Assembly (NCBI GenBank): GCA_027943245.1
Contig: JANDJZ010000343.1
Span: forward strand, 1 to 43,364
Direction of reading: 5' to 3'
DNA length: 43,364 nt
Source: Acanthamoeba sp. SK_2022b
Lineage: Eukaryota; Discosea; Longamoebia; Acanthamoebidae
The notes beneath the pieces were generated by a model, which saw only the letters and a list, made by a program, of their open reading frames with translations, was not told the DNA's origin and ran no database searches. Both the position numbers and the translations under genes were made by a program. Shown piece by piece: positions 11,962 through 23,440 of this stretch. How positions within the stretch are numbered: the stretch's first letter is position 1; each line of letters begins with the position of its first letter.

Positions 11962-12425
11962 ATGCGTGGGGGACTTGGGGCGTGCCAGCTGTAGGAGGAC
12001 ACCTGGCGCTCGCCCTCGGTCTGGGCCCAAATGTTGCGGTGGCTGAGCGACCGGAACTGATAGTGGAGCATGTGCTTGTCCGCCTTGTTCTCGAATGAGA
12101 AGAGCTTGGTCCCACTGCAGTGTCCCACCACCCACCCACACATACACGTCATTCTCAACCAATGAACGAACGGCCAGCGCGCCTTGGGAGACGCTGATAA
12201 AGAGAGAGAGAGAGAGAGACGTGTGGGCACCTGTCGTGGATGTTGCAGATGATGGGAATGTTGAGGGAGATCAGTCCGTCGGCGCTCCAGCCGCTCTGGG
12301 ACCAGATGGCGTCGGGCCGCTTCTGCCTCAGGATGTCCCGCACCTGCCCTCCCCCAGCCCACAGAAAACTCAACACAACCCACCGGTGGCTCCCGAGAAC
12401 GTGTGCGTGCGTGCGTGCGTGTGCG

Positions 12426-12471
<46 letters not shown>

Positions 12472-13261
12472 CGTGATTACCTCTCCGATGTACTGGCTGG
12501 TGGGCGCTCGCGGGCCACAGCGCGTCTCGAGCACCTGGACCCAGGAGACAGCAGCCTCACAGTCAGAGAGGAAGGGGGAGAGGGAGACGCGACAAGCCGG
12601 CGGTGCTTGATGTGGCGTGTGGTGTGGGGGAGGAGGAGGGGCACCTCGAACGGGTACGGGTTGCCGTTGAGGTCAGTCGTCTGCGAACGCTTGGGCACGA
12701 CGACCATGAACTCGGTGACCTCCACCCACCCATTCGCACACCACTCCCCGAACCGCTCCTGAAGCCCCACGACCTCGCCCTTGGGTTGGCGAGCATACAA
12801 GCCAGAGAGAAGGAAAGGCACGGAACGCGGAGGGAGGCGCACCTTCTTGGCTCGTTCCATGTAGGCCCACACTCCCCAGGCCGTGTTTTCCACTGTCATG
12901 ACGTAGGCAAAGTTGTGGTGGGCACGGCGAAGCGTACGCGGTAGGGGGTGGGGGAAAGGAAGGAGGGTCAGTTACCAGCGCGCTCGATGCCGCCATAGCC
13001 GGTGACGGGCAGCTGCTGTAGGAACTCGTTGCCCACCAGCGCGAGGCGAATGGACAGCTGCGGAGGCGGGCAGGCATCAGGGAAAGGGTCTGGGTGTGGG
13101 TGTGGGTCTGGGTCTGGGTCTGCGTCGCGGGGATCGTTAATCGTCGTTGTTGTCGTTAACGTTGGATCAACGAAGCCGTGTTCGCGCCAGAGCATGTTGG
13201 CAGCCCAGCACAGGGAAAGGATGAAGACTATAGCCAGCCAGAGCTTGGACCTCGGCACCAT
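10860..13261 (-). CDS. Type II membrane glycosyltransferase, GT4-like (GT-B fold)
   Basis: A multi-exon gene. The start at 13261 gives MVPRSKLWLAIVFILSLCW, a short cytosolic tail plus signal anchor, then an Asp/Pro/His-rich stem. The catalytic region has GYGGIERA joined in phase to VENTAWGVWAYMERAKK, then PDAIWSQSGWSADGLI, the sugar-nucleotide half YYLYVSGNWGRQKGIDEV, AFKHAKALLMFTHLDE, and EAFSKGTPVFGSTRGANVEL, which holds the family E-x7-E-type site region. It ends KAL. This is the layout of GT4/glycosyl transferase group 1 enzymes, retaining sugar transferases using nucleotide sugars, here placed in the Golgi lumen. Donor and acceptor are unknown. It is a paralogue of the GT4 gene at 25764-27634. 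Introns contain long GT/CA repeats. It shares a 184-bp divergent promoter with the next gene. Confidence 0.85.
11889..11959. repeat. (GT)n microsatellite in a GT4 intron
   Basis: About 70 bp of uninterrupted GT (CA on the coding strand), lying between the exons encoding TEGERQ and MGLEDSEF. Confidence 0.95.
12405..12468. repeat. (GT/GTGC)n microsatellite in a GT4 intron
   Basis: GTGC-type units grade into about 35 bp of pure GT. It is a second simple repeat in the same GT4 gene. Confidence 0.9.
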
Positions 13262-13445
13262 CTCTCGGTCGTGGGCACCGAAATATTTTCTTTTTCTTTG
13301 GCATTTTCTTCCCGGAAGGGCAAAGGCAACCAAAAGGAAGACAAGAAAAATGGTTTTTTCTTTTATGGTAAGTGCCTTTTGTTTCTGTAGAGGTCTTTGT
13401 TTCTTCCTCGCCCGAGGCGCACCCCGGGGCGAGCTGAGCTTAGGG
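13262..13445. promoter_or_regulatory. 184-bp divergent promoter shared by two glycosyltransferase genes
   Basis: Start codons of the GT4 (-) and DxD transferase (+) genes are only 184 bp apart, so the promoters must overlap. The interval has TTTTCTTTTTC-like pyrimidine runs at 13285-13310 and 13352-13365. Co-regulation is likely but not shown. Confidence 0.55.
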
Positions 13446-14780
13446 ATGCGGTATGTATGGATACCTATGATTTTGGTGGTGGCCGTGCTGGGGTATCTCA
13501 TGGTGAGCGTCGGTACACCGGGGACGGAGACGGTGACGGTGACTGAGATGGAGACGGCAACGAGCTCTGCTTCCTCCTCACCTCTTATCGGCGAGCGCTC
13601 GGTTACAGTCCTCTTGGCTTACTGGCCAGCTTCGTGGTTCGCGCCTATGGCTTTATGTGATAAGGTGTATGAGCACACTAAGTGTTCTCGCATGCCCAGG
13701 TTCGACGAGAAGCCCCAGTCAGAACGGGATATGATCATGACCAATCGCGAGTGCTACTGCAGGATGCATGGCTACGACTTCGTGGTAGGATCCGACATGT
13801 CGATAGAACACCTCGACGACGTGGAGACGAAGGGCTACTTTGCCAAGCTGCTCCACGCCAAGCGCATCTTTGACAATGCTAGTCCGAAGCTCGAGTGGCT
13901 CTTCTTCGGCGATGCCGACTACTTCTTCACCAATTTTGATAGACCTATCCACGACTACATCCCCACCGACGCAGGTAGATAGCTGCACTTGATGAAGGCA
14001 ACCATCTAGCTCCGCTCATCACGTTGTGCAGACTATCACGTGGTGCTCCCCCAGGAACACCCAGACACTCGTGACTTTTCCAACTGCAACTACATTATCA
14101 GAAACACAGAGGTGCGCTACTCTGACGGCGGGTTGGGACATCAGCTCACGCCGTTTTGCGATATGATGGCCCTAGGTGGGCAGACACTTTGTTGAGTTGT
14201 GGCTGGAGGAGATGGTAGGGGCGTGCAATCCCTCCTGGCCGGACCAGGTAGGCCACAAACCTTTAGCTTCTTATGTGTTCTGTGTAGACTATGGTTTTAA
14301 CACTGGACAGGTGTCGATGTGGCGGGCTATCATGCGATTACTCGATGAGTACAAGGGCACCGACTGCAGGAAGTCGCCCACGAAGGTATGTAAGGGTTCA
14401 CGCTCAGTAGTGCATGCACTCACTTGTGCGGCATCACAGTGCTGCACAACGAATTGCGAGGCGGTATGGATGGAGCACTGCTTTGCTGCCTACATGTCCT
14501 CCATCGGCTGCGGAGCTGGAACTGTGTGTCCGCCAATTCACTTCACTCATCATGAGCACGGTCTCGTTTTGCAAGGCGTCAAGTAGGCACACTCTCATTC
14601 CTCCTCAGAAGGTATATGCTAACAGGTGGCTGCCTTGGGAATCTATGCAGCATACCACGTTGGGATAAGTTCCTGCTACGTGAGACGCTGGGGATTCACT
14701 GCAAGCAGGATCGGCCAATATGCATTGGCTACCAGCACCATTTCGTTCAACACCCCAACGGCTCCTGCTCCTTCTCCTGA
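13446..14780 (+). CDS. Type II membrane glycosyltransferase with DxD motif (GT34/MNN10-like or DUF273-like)
   Basis: Five exons (13446-13974, 14032-14111, 14176-14385, 14440-14560, 14626-14780) join in phase to 364 residues. The start gives a signal anchor (WIPMILVVAVLGYLMV) and a Thr/Ser-rich stem. The catalytic domain has RECYCRMHGYDF, KLLHAKRIF, the metal-binding DAD in EWLFFGDADYFF, DYGFNTGQVSMWR, and a Cys-rich end with HHFVQHPNGSC. An HGY-DF segment, then a D-A-D, then a near-terminal HHF are features of GMA12/MNN10-type (GT34) and DUF273-type sugar transferases; I cannot choose between them. The 14386-14439 intron is 54 bp and in frame, so it may be retained. The copia element sits 153 bp downstream. 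Confidence 0.75.
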
Positions 14781-14928
14781 GACCATATCTGGGTAAAGGT
14801 CTGTGAATGCTTCATATGGACTCTAATATGATATGATAGAGTGATGTGGCACATTGGCAATGTGAAGATGGCTGTTTTATGGACCCAGCACCATTTTATG
14901 GTACCAAAAGTTTCATATGTGAGACTTA

Positions 14929-14933
14929 AGAAT
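14929..14933. repeat. Target-site duplication, left copy (AGAAT)
   Basis: Five bases directly before the 5' LTR, repeated exactly after the 3' LTR. Five bp is the usual copia target duplication. Confidence 0.9.
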
Positions 14934-15079
14934 TGTTGGACGCTTATAATCTTGAGTATTCCCACTTTATTCTCCTCACATGGATATTTGTTTGTTACGT
15001 CTCTCAAATATATTCTTTACCCTTTTTCTCCTCCTTGCTCGCACACCCACAGCTTTCTCTCTCTCTCTGCCTTCCAACA
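14934..15079 (+). repeat. 5' LTR (146 bp)
   Basis: Starts TGTTGGACGC and ends CCTTCCAACA. By eye it differs from the 3' LTR at five positions, all transitions (about 3.4%). It retains CpG at three of them where the 3' copy has TpG or CpA. Confidence 0.95.
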
Positions 15080-15100
15080 CCACGCTACCTCTAGCGCACC

Positions 15101-15670
15101 ATGAACAAACCCAACGCCGTTGCCCTACGAATCATTCCCCTCCACGACCAATCTTCATTCACCAAGTGGAACTGAACTGTACGCCTTGCACTCCACGAAC
15201 AAGGAAACACCAAGTACATCACCAATGACTTCTGCAGCACCATTGCGCCAGAGCTACTAGAAGACATCTCCAGTATGAGCGATGGCTGCCCACTAGCTCT
15301 CTGGGTTGCAATCAACAATCAATACGGCAACAATGATGTCACTCTCCAGACCACCAGACGCGACCTTGGCAAGCCCAACATCTACCTGTGTCGCCCAGGT
15401 GACACAGTACATTCACTCTGGGCGTGCATCCAGGCGCTCATCAACATGCTGGCTGCTGACACTGGAGGACACAAAATCTCCAAGCGCAGTCGCCTCGTCA
15501 TCCTCACTACCGCACTGCAGGGCGTAAGCCCGGACTATGATGCCCAGTTCAACGTGCTCGCCAACAACGCACCAGCCAAGACTGTTCTACATGCCCTCAA
15601 TCGTGTCAAAGCCTCCCTCTCAGCTGCTCCCAGCCCCGATACCGTCCTCTACGCTGGAAAGCTGCATTGA
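15101..15670 (+). pseudogene. Copia Gag region, disrupted
   Basis: The frame opens at ATG 15101 (MNKPNAVALRII), stops at about 15173, and continues in another frame to the stop at 15668-15670. The second part (about LWVAINNQYGNND and NPVK-like helical text ending ALNRVKASLS) resembles copia UBN2-type Gag. Remnants probably extend to about 16180 in shifting frames. Non-functional. Confidence 0.7.
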
Positions 15671-16179
15671 CTGGCTGACGATGGGCAATATCAGCCGTGT
15701 CACATGCAGCATCAGCATTATTCGTTGCCAAGCGCCTACCTGCGCTGCCAACAGACCACCGAGCCGCAGGCGCCAGGCCTACTGGATCCGCCCCCTTGTT
15801 GACAGGACTGCAAGTGGTGCTCACACCACAGGTCATCCAGCCACTCCCTTGAGGAGTGTTGAGAGGTTGCGCGCCTTTGATTGCAGACTCAAAATGGCCA
15901 CAGCTCTACGCTCGCTGCCATGACTGTGGCAGCTGTTGCTGCAGCAGCCTCACTGCCCCCACACATGTCACAGGCAACCACATTCACCACCATGACCGCC
16001 GCTGCCACTGCCGCCGCGCGCGGCCATGACGTGTTCGCAGTCGCAGAGCCCACTGCGCACCCTTATGGGGAGGCTGTGTCTGGCCCTGGTGCCTGTGAGA
16101 ACACGGCGTCCTCTGAGGCAGCCGGCAATAAACAACACTCCATCTACTCTGTTTTTTCCACTGGCCGCTCGGCTACCTC

Positions 16180-16479
16180 CCCATCATCACCAACACTGGG
16201 GCTACTCAACACACCACCAACTGTCGTGACCTGCTCCATGACTTTTGACCACTCCCCACCCCCTCTCGACTCATGTGCGCTGATGGCGGGTACATCGACT
16301 GCATTGGGCACAGCACTCTTCATGGCGTCACTGTCATCAATGGCATGCCCAGTGGCGTGATCCTGAGCAATGTCGCCTACGTTCCAGCTGCGTTGCACAC
16401 TCTTCTGTCTCCACAACAGCTTCTGGACGCTGGCTACCACATGGGTTTCCATCAGTGTGATGGTTTCTCATTCTCCTGA
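16180..16479 (+). pseudogene. Copia protease region, catalytic Asp lost
   Basis: The aspartic protease active site reads NTGAT at 16192-16206, where functional copies have D-[ST]-G-A. It is followed in frame by an internal stop at about 16243 and then CADGGYIDCIGHST and VAYVPAALHTLLS, typical copia protease text. The Asp codon is now AAC, which a single G-to-A change would explain. Confidence 0.75.
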
Positions 16480-16689
16480 GATGGCCTTACCCGCCTTCAT
16501 AGCCATCGTGTCAACAACCTCTACCACTTTGACATTGCGTTCACAGCTGCACCTCCTACAAGTGCCACTGCACTATCCGCCGCACACATGCCTCTCTCTC
16601 TCAATCTGGTCCACTGACGGCTTGGACACGTCAGTGAGGAGTGCTGCTGTCAGTTCATCTGACAGTCCATTGACCTCAGTGAGCACGAG

Positions 16690-17290
16690 AAGTGCGCCAT
16701 CTTGTCCACACAGCTCTCACCCATGTGTGAGGTATGCCTCATTGGAAAGTCCACTGCGTGTAGGATCAACTGGGCGCCACACACCATCAATGCTGTCCAG
16801 GGGTGCTATCCTGGTGACCTAATATCCTTGGATCTCATTGGGCCCATGCGCCACTGCTCAGTCCGGGGACATGTCTACCTTCTCATGGTCACAGACTCAT
16901 ACTCTCATATGCACTTTGTGCGCCCCCTACCCAACAAGTTGTCAGTGGTCATCAGTGTGGCTCTTAAGGCGATCGCTGTCACATTTCCCCCTTCCCTGCA
17001 GATCCATTGTGTGAGGCTCAACAACGCCAAGGAGCTCAATGTGCTTGTGGGGCAGTGGATCATTGATGTTGGCGGCAAGCGTGAGCCCACACCACCCTAC
17101 ACCTCCAAGTACAACAGTGTCAATGAGTGCTTCAATTGAGAGGTCATGACCAGGGCATGTTGCCTCCTCTTTGATGTGCGCCTGCCCAGTGAATGGTGGG
17201 CCGAAGCTGCTTGCCACGCCTGTGATGTCATCAATGTATTGCCCATGTGGTCCAACCCAAACAGCGCCTCGCTGTATCTCCTCTGGCATG
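16690..17290 (+). pseudogene. Copia integrase region, disrupted
   Basis: Contains CEVCLIGKST (second half of the HHCC zinc site), SLDLIGP (first catalytic Asp) and RLNNAKE, where the usual second Asp is Asn at 17020-17022. A stop at about 17137 separates it from VRLPSEWWAEA-type downstream text. Inactive. Confidence 0.85.
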
Positions 17291-18020
17291 GCATGCTGCT
17301 GCCATTGTGGCACCTTTGGGTCTTCAGTGCACGAGGCTACCCGCGCATGAGCGACACAAGACCTCTGCTCAATCAATACCCGTTTGCTTCCTGGGAACTG
17401 TGGACTACTTGTCCTCCACCTACTGTGTGTTTGTGATTGGCCAGAAGTGAGTGGTTGACACCCACAATGTCATCTTTGATGAGTGTGTGGACTCATGTCC
17501 ACCTGACTACCAGGTGGACATGCCAGCTACCCTCTCCTACGCACTGCTCTTTGATGTGGATGATGGGTCAGACCCAGCGCTGGCAGTGCCTGTCTGCTTG
17601 CCTGAACCTGCAGAGCTGCCCGCCATAGCACCCAGCCTGACCGTGCTGAATATGGCCACATTGGATGGCACACCTCTGGAGTCGCAGGGCAATGCATGGG
17701 AACACACACCATCCAACGATCCCACTGCTACATTGGCCACAACAGACAGCATTGTGCATGCTACTCACACTCCTGCGTCTGCCCCTGAGCCACGAATCCT
17801 CACGTCTTCCCAGGGCATGCACACCTTGGGCAGCAAGCAGGTGGAAAGAGCTGTGGCTGCCAGTGCCAAACACGGAGGGGTGGTCATTGCACACATGTGA
17901 TCTGGCCGTAATGTGTGGTGGCCCACCAAGTATGCTGAAGACTCAACGTTCAGCCTGTCCACTAAGGACATCCTGAGTCTTGTTTTGTCCCTCCCATGAC
18001 TGACGCATGAGACCAACACA

Positions 18021-19690
18021 GTGCTGCAGCTCAGTCGCATGGCTCATGAGCTAGAGCACGCACAGCACACGACCTACGTTCCCTGTATGCTCAAGGAGGT
18101 CCTCAAGTCTGACGCCAAAGACAAGTGGCTTGCTGCCATGTGTGATGAAATCCAAGCGCTAATAAGCAATGACATGTTCAAACTTGTTGACCTACCACCA
18201 GGTCGCAAAGCCATCAGCACCTGGTGGGTGCTGAAGCTCAAGCCTGGCGACGTCTACAAGGCCTGTTTTGTTGTATGTGGCTTCTCCCAAAAGGCTGGGA
18301 TTGACTTCAATGACATGTATGCACCTGTTGTACGACTTGAGAATCTGTGGCTTCTGCTGGCATATGCAGTGATGAGTGGCTTCGCTGTGCACTTGATGGA
18401 TATCAACAATGTGTTTCTCCAGGCGAATCTACATGAAGAGGTCTATGTCATGCAACCCAAAGGTTTCATTGACGCCAACCATCCACACTGTGTACTACGC
18501 CTCAAGTGTGTGCTCTACAGACTCAAGCAGGCCCCTCTCACATGGAATTGGACCTTGGACGCCTTCCTCACTGACATTGGCTTCAGTGCCGCCTTGGCTG
18601 ATCCCTGTCTGTATGCGCTTCACAACCACTCTGCAGCAAGCAAGGGTGACAAGAGCGCATATGACCCCGAGCTGCACACCATCTTCATCAACTCAGACGC
18701 CACCAGCAAGCCTTGTGTCATCCTGTCCATATACATGGATGACCTTCTAATTGTTGGACTTCCTGGTGACATCAACATTGTCAAAGAGCAGCTGTGGAGG
18801 TGGTTCTGGATCAAGGACTTAGGCCCAGTAACCACCATTCTTGGCATTGATGTAAATTACAACACCAAGGTGGGACAACTTGACATCTCTCAGAAGCAGA
18901 AGATCATTGACCTCGCCTGCGAGTTTGACGTCCTCCACTGCAAGCCCCTTGGATGCCCACTTCCAGCAGGCACACATCTGTGTGTGATCAAGCACACTCC
19001 GCCAATGCATGCATCCCTCAAGTTCTGCTGTCTGGTCGGGGCACTACTGTACATCGCACTAGCAACTCGCCCTGACATCCTTCATGTGGTTGTCTACCTC
19101 TCCTGGTTCGTCTGCGCCTTTGATCAAACCCACTTTGATGCTGCCAAGCAGGTGCTGCAATATCTACATGGCATGTGCATGCAATCTGTACACTACACAT
19201 GACAAAGCAGCTATGCCCAGCTGGTCATCCACTGTGACACCAGCTACAGCACTGACCTGCTTACAGTGAAATCCTACTAGGGTAACATCATCATGTGGGC
19301 TGGCAGTCCCATCACATGGTGGTCATGGCTGCAAAAGACCATAGCACTCTCCACAGCAGAGGCTGAACTGGCCGCAGTCACCAACACAGCTTGTCAAGCA
19401 CTATACCTATGATGACTACTACCAGCACTTGGCTTTAATCTACAACAACTGACTCAGATCTTCAATGACAATCAATCAGCCATCACAATCATACACAAAC
19501 CAGTCTTCACATGGCCAAAACAACTTAAGCATGTCACTACTTGACACACCTTCGTCTATGACCACATCCTACACAAAGACATCTCTGTCAACTATGTCCT
19601 GAGTAATGAAAATCTGGCAGACTTCCTCACAAAACATGTGCCTACACCCAAGCTCAAGTGTGACAAACAGGCTCTCAACCTCTCAGCTTA
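18021..19690 (+). pseudogene. Copia reverse transcriptase / RNase H
   Basis: The reverse transcriptase frame is open from 18021 to 19202 (393 codons) with KQAPLTWN, the catalytic YMDD at 18732-18743, and LGPVTTILGIDV. RNase H follows with STAEAELAAVT near 19350, FNDNQSAI near 19465 and NLADFLTKHV near 19615, interrupted by several stops. The catalytic box of the RT is intact, but the element as a whole cannot be expressed as one polyprotein. Confidence 0.9.
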
Positions 19691-19715
19691 AATTACTCTC
19701 AATTCTGGGGGGGAG

Positions 19716-19861
19716 TGTTGGACACTTATAATCTTGAGTATTCCCACTTTATTCTCCTCACATGGATATTTGTTTGTTATGTCTCTCAAATATATTCTTT
19801 ACCCTTTTTCTCCTCCTTGCTCACACACCCATGGCTTTCTCTCTCTCTCTGCCTTCCAACA
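19716..19861 (+). repeat. 3' LTR (146 bp)
   Basis: Same length and ends as the 5' LTR. It is followed at 19862-19866 by AGAAT, the right copy of the target duplication. Confidence 0.95.
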
Positions 19862-20130
19862 AGAATTGAACATTCCACCTTCAACCTCCTGTCCTGTACC
19901 ATTAATATTGAATCTCATCTTTGGTGAGTTTCTGTATGTTTAGTGTACCTTGCCCAAAGAGTCTTTGTTACTTTTATCTGAACACTCATTTTGTCAGACT
20001 GCAGTCTTACATGTGAAGCAGTCGAACTGGGAAAGGCTCTTTCTTGTGCTTTTTCTTTTCGTTTTGTTTGACACCATTGTAATTGTTTGGACACTGGTGG
20101 GCACCACGTTGACAACCGGGGCTTGATGCG

Positions 20131-22173
20131 ATGGACGATACTCCATTGTGGAGAGAGTGGCTTTTGGTCGTTCTCTTCTTTTTTTTCACCGGAGCCCTTC
20201 TATGTGCGTTCCTCCCGCGGGGGCGAGATGGCTGAATTATAGTGCTTGACGATCGTACTGCCGTGCAGTGCTTGCCTTGCGAGGCTACAACTGCAACTGC
20301 CCTCCATGTTTGGCCAACGAAGGAGCTGCCCCACAATCACCATCACCATCACCAGTACCAGCAGCGCCGACCCACCCTGACGCCTCCCTACACACCATGA
20401 AGAACCCCGGAGATGCGCATCCGCCGTTCGAGTGGGGCGCCCCCATGCCCCTGCTGCCCGCAGATCAAGCCCGTTCCTACTTGAAGGAGGTCAGCTCTCT
20501 CCCTACCCCAATGCTTTGTGGTGTGCGGTGCCCGGCAACCAACCACTACGACTGCCTGTCCCTGCAGGACAAAGGTCGCGAATGGCTTCCCCAACACATA
20601 CGAGACCAGCTTCGACCACGAGAGAAGGCCGTGCGGGTGGTGAGTGTTTTTCCGCTTGACTGCGAGCTCGACCTACTGGAGGTGAAGCTTATGGAACTCT
20701 ACGTACGTGGCACTGGCTACGCGGCATGCATGCGCTGCGCCTGTTCTCTAGCGGTGTGGGCTAAGGGCTGTGTATTGCTGTAAATCGTTTTCAGGACGTG
20801 GTGGACTACTTCGTGATTGGTGAGGCCAATTACAGCCAGGTTGGCGTGGCGAAGCGACTCCACTTCTGGGAGTCACGAGACAGGTTTCAGCGGTTCTGGC
20901 CCAAGATACGGCACATGGTCTACTGGGAGGGTACAGTAGAAAGGAGCTTTCTGCTTACCACGCCTGTCACCCGCCGCCGCTGGACACGACTGAGCCCCCG
21001 CGTGTGGTGCGATAGGGTTCAAGAGAGCGGTCGATCGGAATGAATGGACAAACGAAAAGCTGACCAGAGCTTGGCTCGGCAAGGGCTTGCGCGGGTTGGA
21101 CGACGACGACGTCATCATCCTAACCGACGCCGACGAGTTTCCCAACAGGGATGCGGTCCAGTTCTACCGACACTACACAGGTGCCGGATATCCCCCTCTC
21201 CACTATCGTACAACGTAATGGCCTTGGCCAGCTCCACGAAAGAGGAGGAGCTAAGCCTTTGTCTTCTTTTCCGTGCTCGTAGGCTACCCCGAGCAGGGGC
21301 GTTTGTTTGTGCGGTGGTCGCAGATGGGCTTTTTCTGGCAGGTCACGCGAGGTGTCTGGGGGCCGCTCCAGAGCATGGCCACCTACCGTGTGTGCGTCTC
21401 GTCCACCGGCCAGCGCCTGGGATGGAGCCACACGGCACTCACCTCTAGTGCTGTGTTGCCTGTTGGTTGTCTGTTTCGCAGGGCAAAGAAAATCGGGACG
21501 AACGGAATCCGATCAGCGGACCCGTCAGTCGGTGAGTGGTGGACGTTGGGCTCCGACTCGGTTGGAGCCGGATGGCACTGCAGCTGGTACCTCCGCCTCC
21601 AACCGGGCCAGCAACCGGGCCAGCAGGCAGCAACTATAATTAGTGGGCGAGAGCCTGGCCACTCACTTGCCTGCCTTGACCCACTTGCAGGTGCTTCCCC
21701 TCGCAGGACTTCAGAAACAAGTTCCGCAACGTGATCGAACCGTTCTGGAACTCTGGAAGCAAGATACCCGAATACAGCGACGAGCTCCTGGCCAAGGCGC
21801 GCTACGAGGGCACCACAATAGGGGACCCGCCCTTTGCCATGAATCTCGAGGTGAGGCCCAGTCTCCTCTCTCCCGACCGCCCTTTCGCCTTGCTCGACGA
21901 AGTCGACTACTCGCAATCACTAACTCAGAGGGCTGGGGCATGTGGTGTGCGTGCACACAGAATCATCCGTGGGCGGTCAAGGAGCATTTCAGGTTCTTAG
22001 GGGACAGGGAGGCAAAGCCCCGGTGCGGTTGGTGCCGCCTCCCCGCCGGGGACACCAACCCTATCGCCGACATCAGCCTGGACGACCCCCTGCCGGATGA
22101 CCTGCTCCGACTGCGCCAGGAGTGCTCCAACGATGACCAGGCCACAGGGAGGGCAAGACGTTCCTTTTTCTGA
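20131..22173 (+). CDS. Type II membrane N-acetylglucosaminyltransferase, GT17 family (MGAT3-like)
   Basis: Seven exons (20131-20203, 20269-20702, 20795-20930, 21016-21180, 21283-21586, 21691-21850, 21961-22173) join in phase to 494 residues. The first exon gives a signal anchor (WREWLLVVLFFFFTGALL). GT17 landmarks in order: FPLDCELDLLEVKLMELY, DVVDYFVIGEANYSQVG, WTNEKLTRAWL, DDVIILTDADEF (metal-binding DxD near residue 250), MGFFWQ, and GWHCSWCF formed exactly across the 21587-21690 intron. GT17 includes the vertebrate enzyme adding bisecting GlcNAc to N-glycans. Here the donor is probably UDP-GlcNAc and the acceptor is unknown. Exon 21283-21586 may hide a further in-frame intron near 21440-21480. 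The C-terminus is Cys-poor and acidic. Confidence 0.88.
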
Positions 22174-22242
22174 GCGCCCGCTGAGTGCCCGCAGAATGGA
22201 AGGGAAACAGGCAAACCAAAAAAAGGTCAAGGGTTGTCCAAG

Positions 22243-23303
22243 ATGATGGCAAGAGGAAGACGTACACAGTTGTACGTCTTCCTGTTTGTGGCGTTTACTT
22301 TGAGCCTCTACCTCTTCCTGAGCAGCAGGGACACACCCTCTTTCAGTCGGGATACCCTGGATCCCTGGAGCTACCCGGAGCGCGTCAAGGACGGAGACGT
22401 CGACAGCGCATACCAAAGGTGCGGCACTCTTATCCCTCCCCGCGAGCGGTGGAGCAAGGGAGCTGGAGACCTCGGTGAGCGTCTACCGCTTGTCGTAATC
22501 GAGGAGCGTGTCGAACTGGGCTGCCTGGTCGAGCTCTACGGACTCAAGACTGGAGCAGAACTTGGTACGTTATGAAGTAGTTGCTATCTGCCATTATCAC
22601 CAGACGCGATGCGTGGTTCACGCCCTAGCGAGGCCAGGAGTACAGCAGGGCGTCTTCTCCCGAAAGATACTGGAGCGCTGGCCCAGCTGCGAACGCTACC
22701 TCCTCGTCGACGTGTGGGCACAACAACAGCGCTACGACGACGGAGCCAATGTATAACGCAACTCTTGAAAGGAGAACCGCCCCTCTCCTGACGTTCATCT
22801 CTCGCACAGGTACCTGATGAGGAACAGGAGCGATACTTACGGGAGACGAAGAGCAACTTGGAAGCGTTCAGCGACAAAACGGAATACATGCGCATGCTCA
22901 CCTCGGAGGCCGCCAAACTGGTACCAAACAACTCGCTTGACTTCATCTACATCGACGCAAGGCACGACTACTGCGGCGTGAGGGAAGACATCCGCAACTG
23001 GTGGCCCAAGCTGCGCATGGGTGGCATCTTTGCCGGCCACGACTACCTCTCCGGGCAACAGGCTGCCGACCTTGGCGAAGAATGGCGGCTCTGTGCGGAT
23101 GGTGTGTTTTGACGTAGCAATCTCCCTCCAAAACGCTCAGGATCTAACTACACCTGGTCTGTATGTTGGTCATAGGTACGGAGGGCAGCGGGTCGGTGAA
23201 AGGAGCCGTGAACGAGTTTGTGTTTGCAAACAAGCTTCAGCTGATTGCCAACCGGTCGCCCCGCGACAGGAACCCCTCGTGGTACATGCAAAAGTTGCTA
23301 TGA
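22243..23303 (+). CDS. Membrane-anchored class I SAM-dependent methyltransferase (Methyltransf_24-like)
   Basis: Four exons (22243-22564, 22638-22750, 22810-23101, 23176-23303) join in phase to 284 residues. The N-terminus is a signal anchor (residues about 8-27, LYVFLFVAFTLSLYLFL). The Rossmann fold shows the SAM-binding loop GAELGVQQGVFS, assembled across the first intron, then YLLVDVW, SLDFIYIDARHDYCGV and MGGIFAGHDYL. These match small methyltransferases of the Methyltransf_24 class, which include sugar O-methyltransferases. With an anchor and glycosyltransferase neighbours on both sides, methylation of a glycan in the Golgi is the likely job; that part is inference. Two Met codons (22243, 22246) could start. 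Confidence 0.82.
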
Positions 23304-23440
23304 CTTGCTCTCACCTCTGCCACCCGTGTGGCGCTCGGGAGGAATGTCCTGTCTCAGGAGTTACCTGTCCCGTTCCCTTTCTATGCCGTTGCCAGGCAAC
23401 TTTGAGCTGTAACGGTTTGCTAAAGGGCCACAAGAAAAGA

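Larger units (their letters stand above)
14934..19861 (+). mobile_element. Ty1/copia LTR retrotransposon, full length, decayed
   Basis: A 4928-bp element bounded by 146-bp direct LTRs (TG...CA) and a 5-bp AGAAT duplication. Order is Gag, protease, integrase, reverse transcriptase, RNase H, which is the copia order. A polypurine tract (GGGGGGGAG type, about 19706-19715) precedes the 3' LTR. Coding parts are broken by stops and frame changes, with catalytic residues lost in protease and integrase, so the copy is inactive. No primer-binding site could be matched by eye. It inserted between two glycosyltransferase genes without breaking either. Confidence 0.95.

Noticed and set aside
11864..12098. 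Cys-Val repeat 'proteins' over the GT/CA tracts (also near 1301-1361 and 36530-36612)
   Set aside because: Translation of dinucleotide or hexanucleotide repeats that lie in introns.
14248..14287. Possible intron in the DxD transferase (CAG|GTAGGC donor)
   Set aside because: It would be 40 bp and shift the frame; reading through keeps DYGFNTGQ in frame.
15080..15100. Copia primer-binding site
   Set aside because: The bases after the 5' LTR did not match a tRNA 3' end or initiator-tRNA half that I could recognise.
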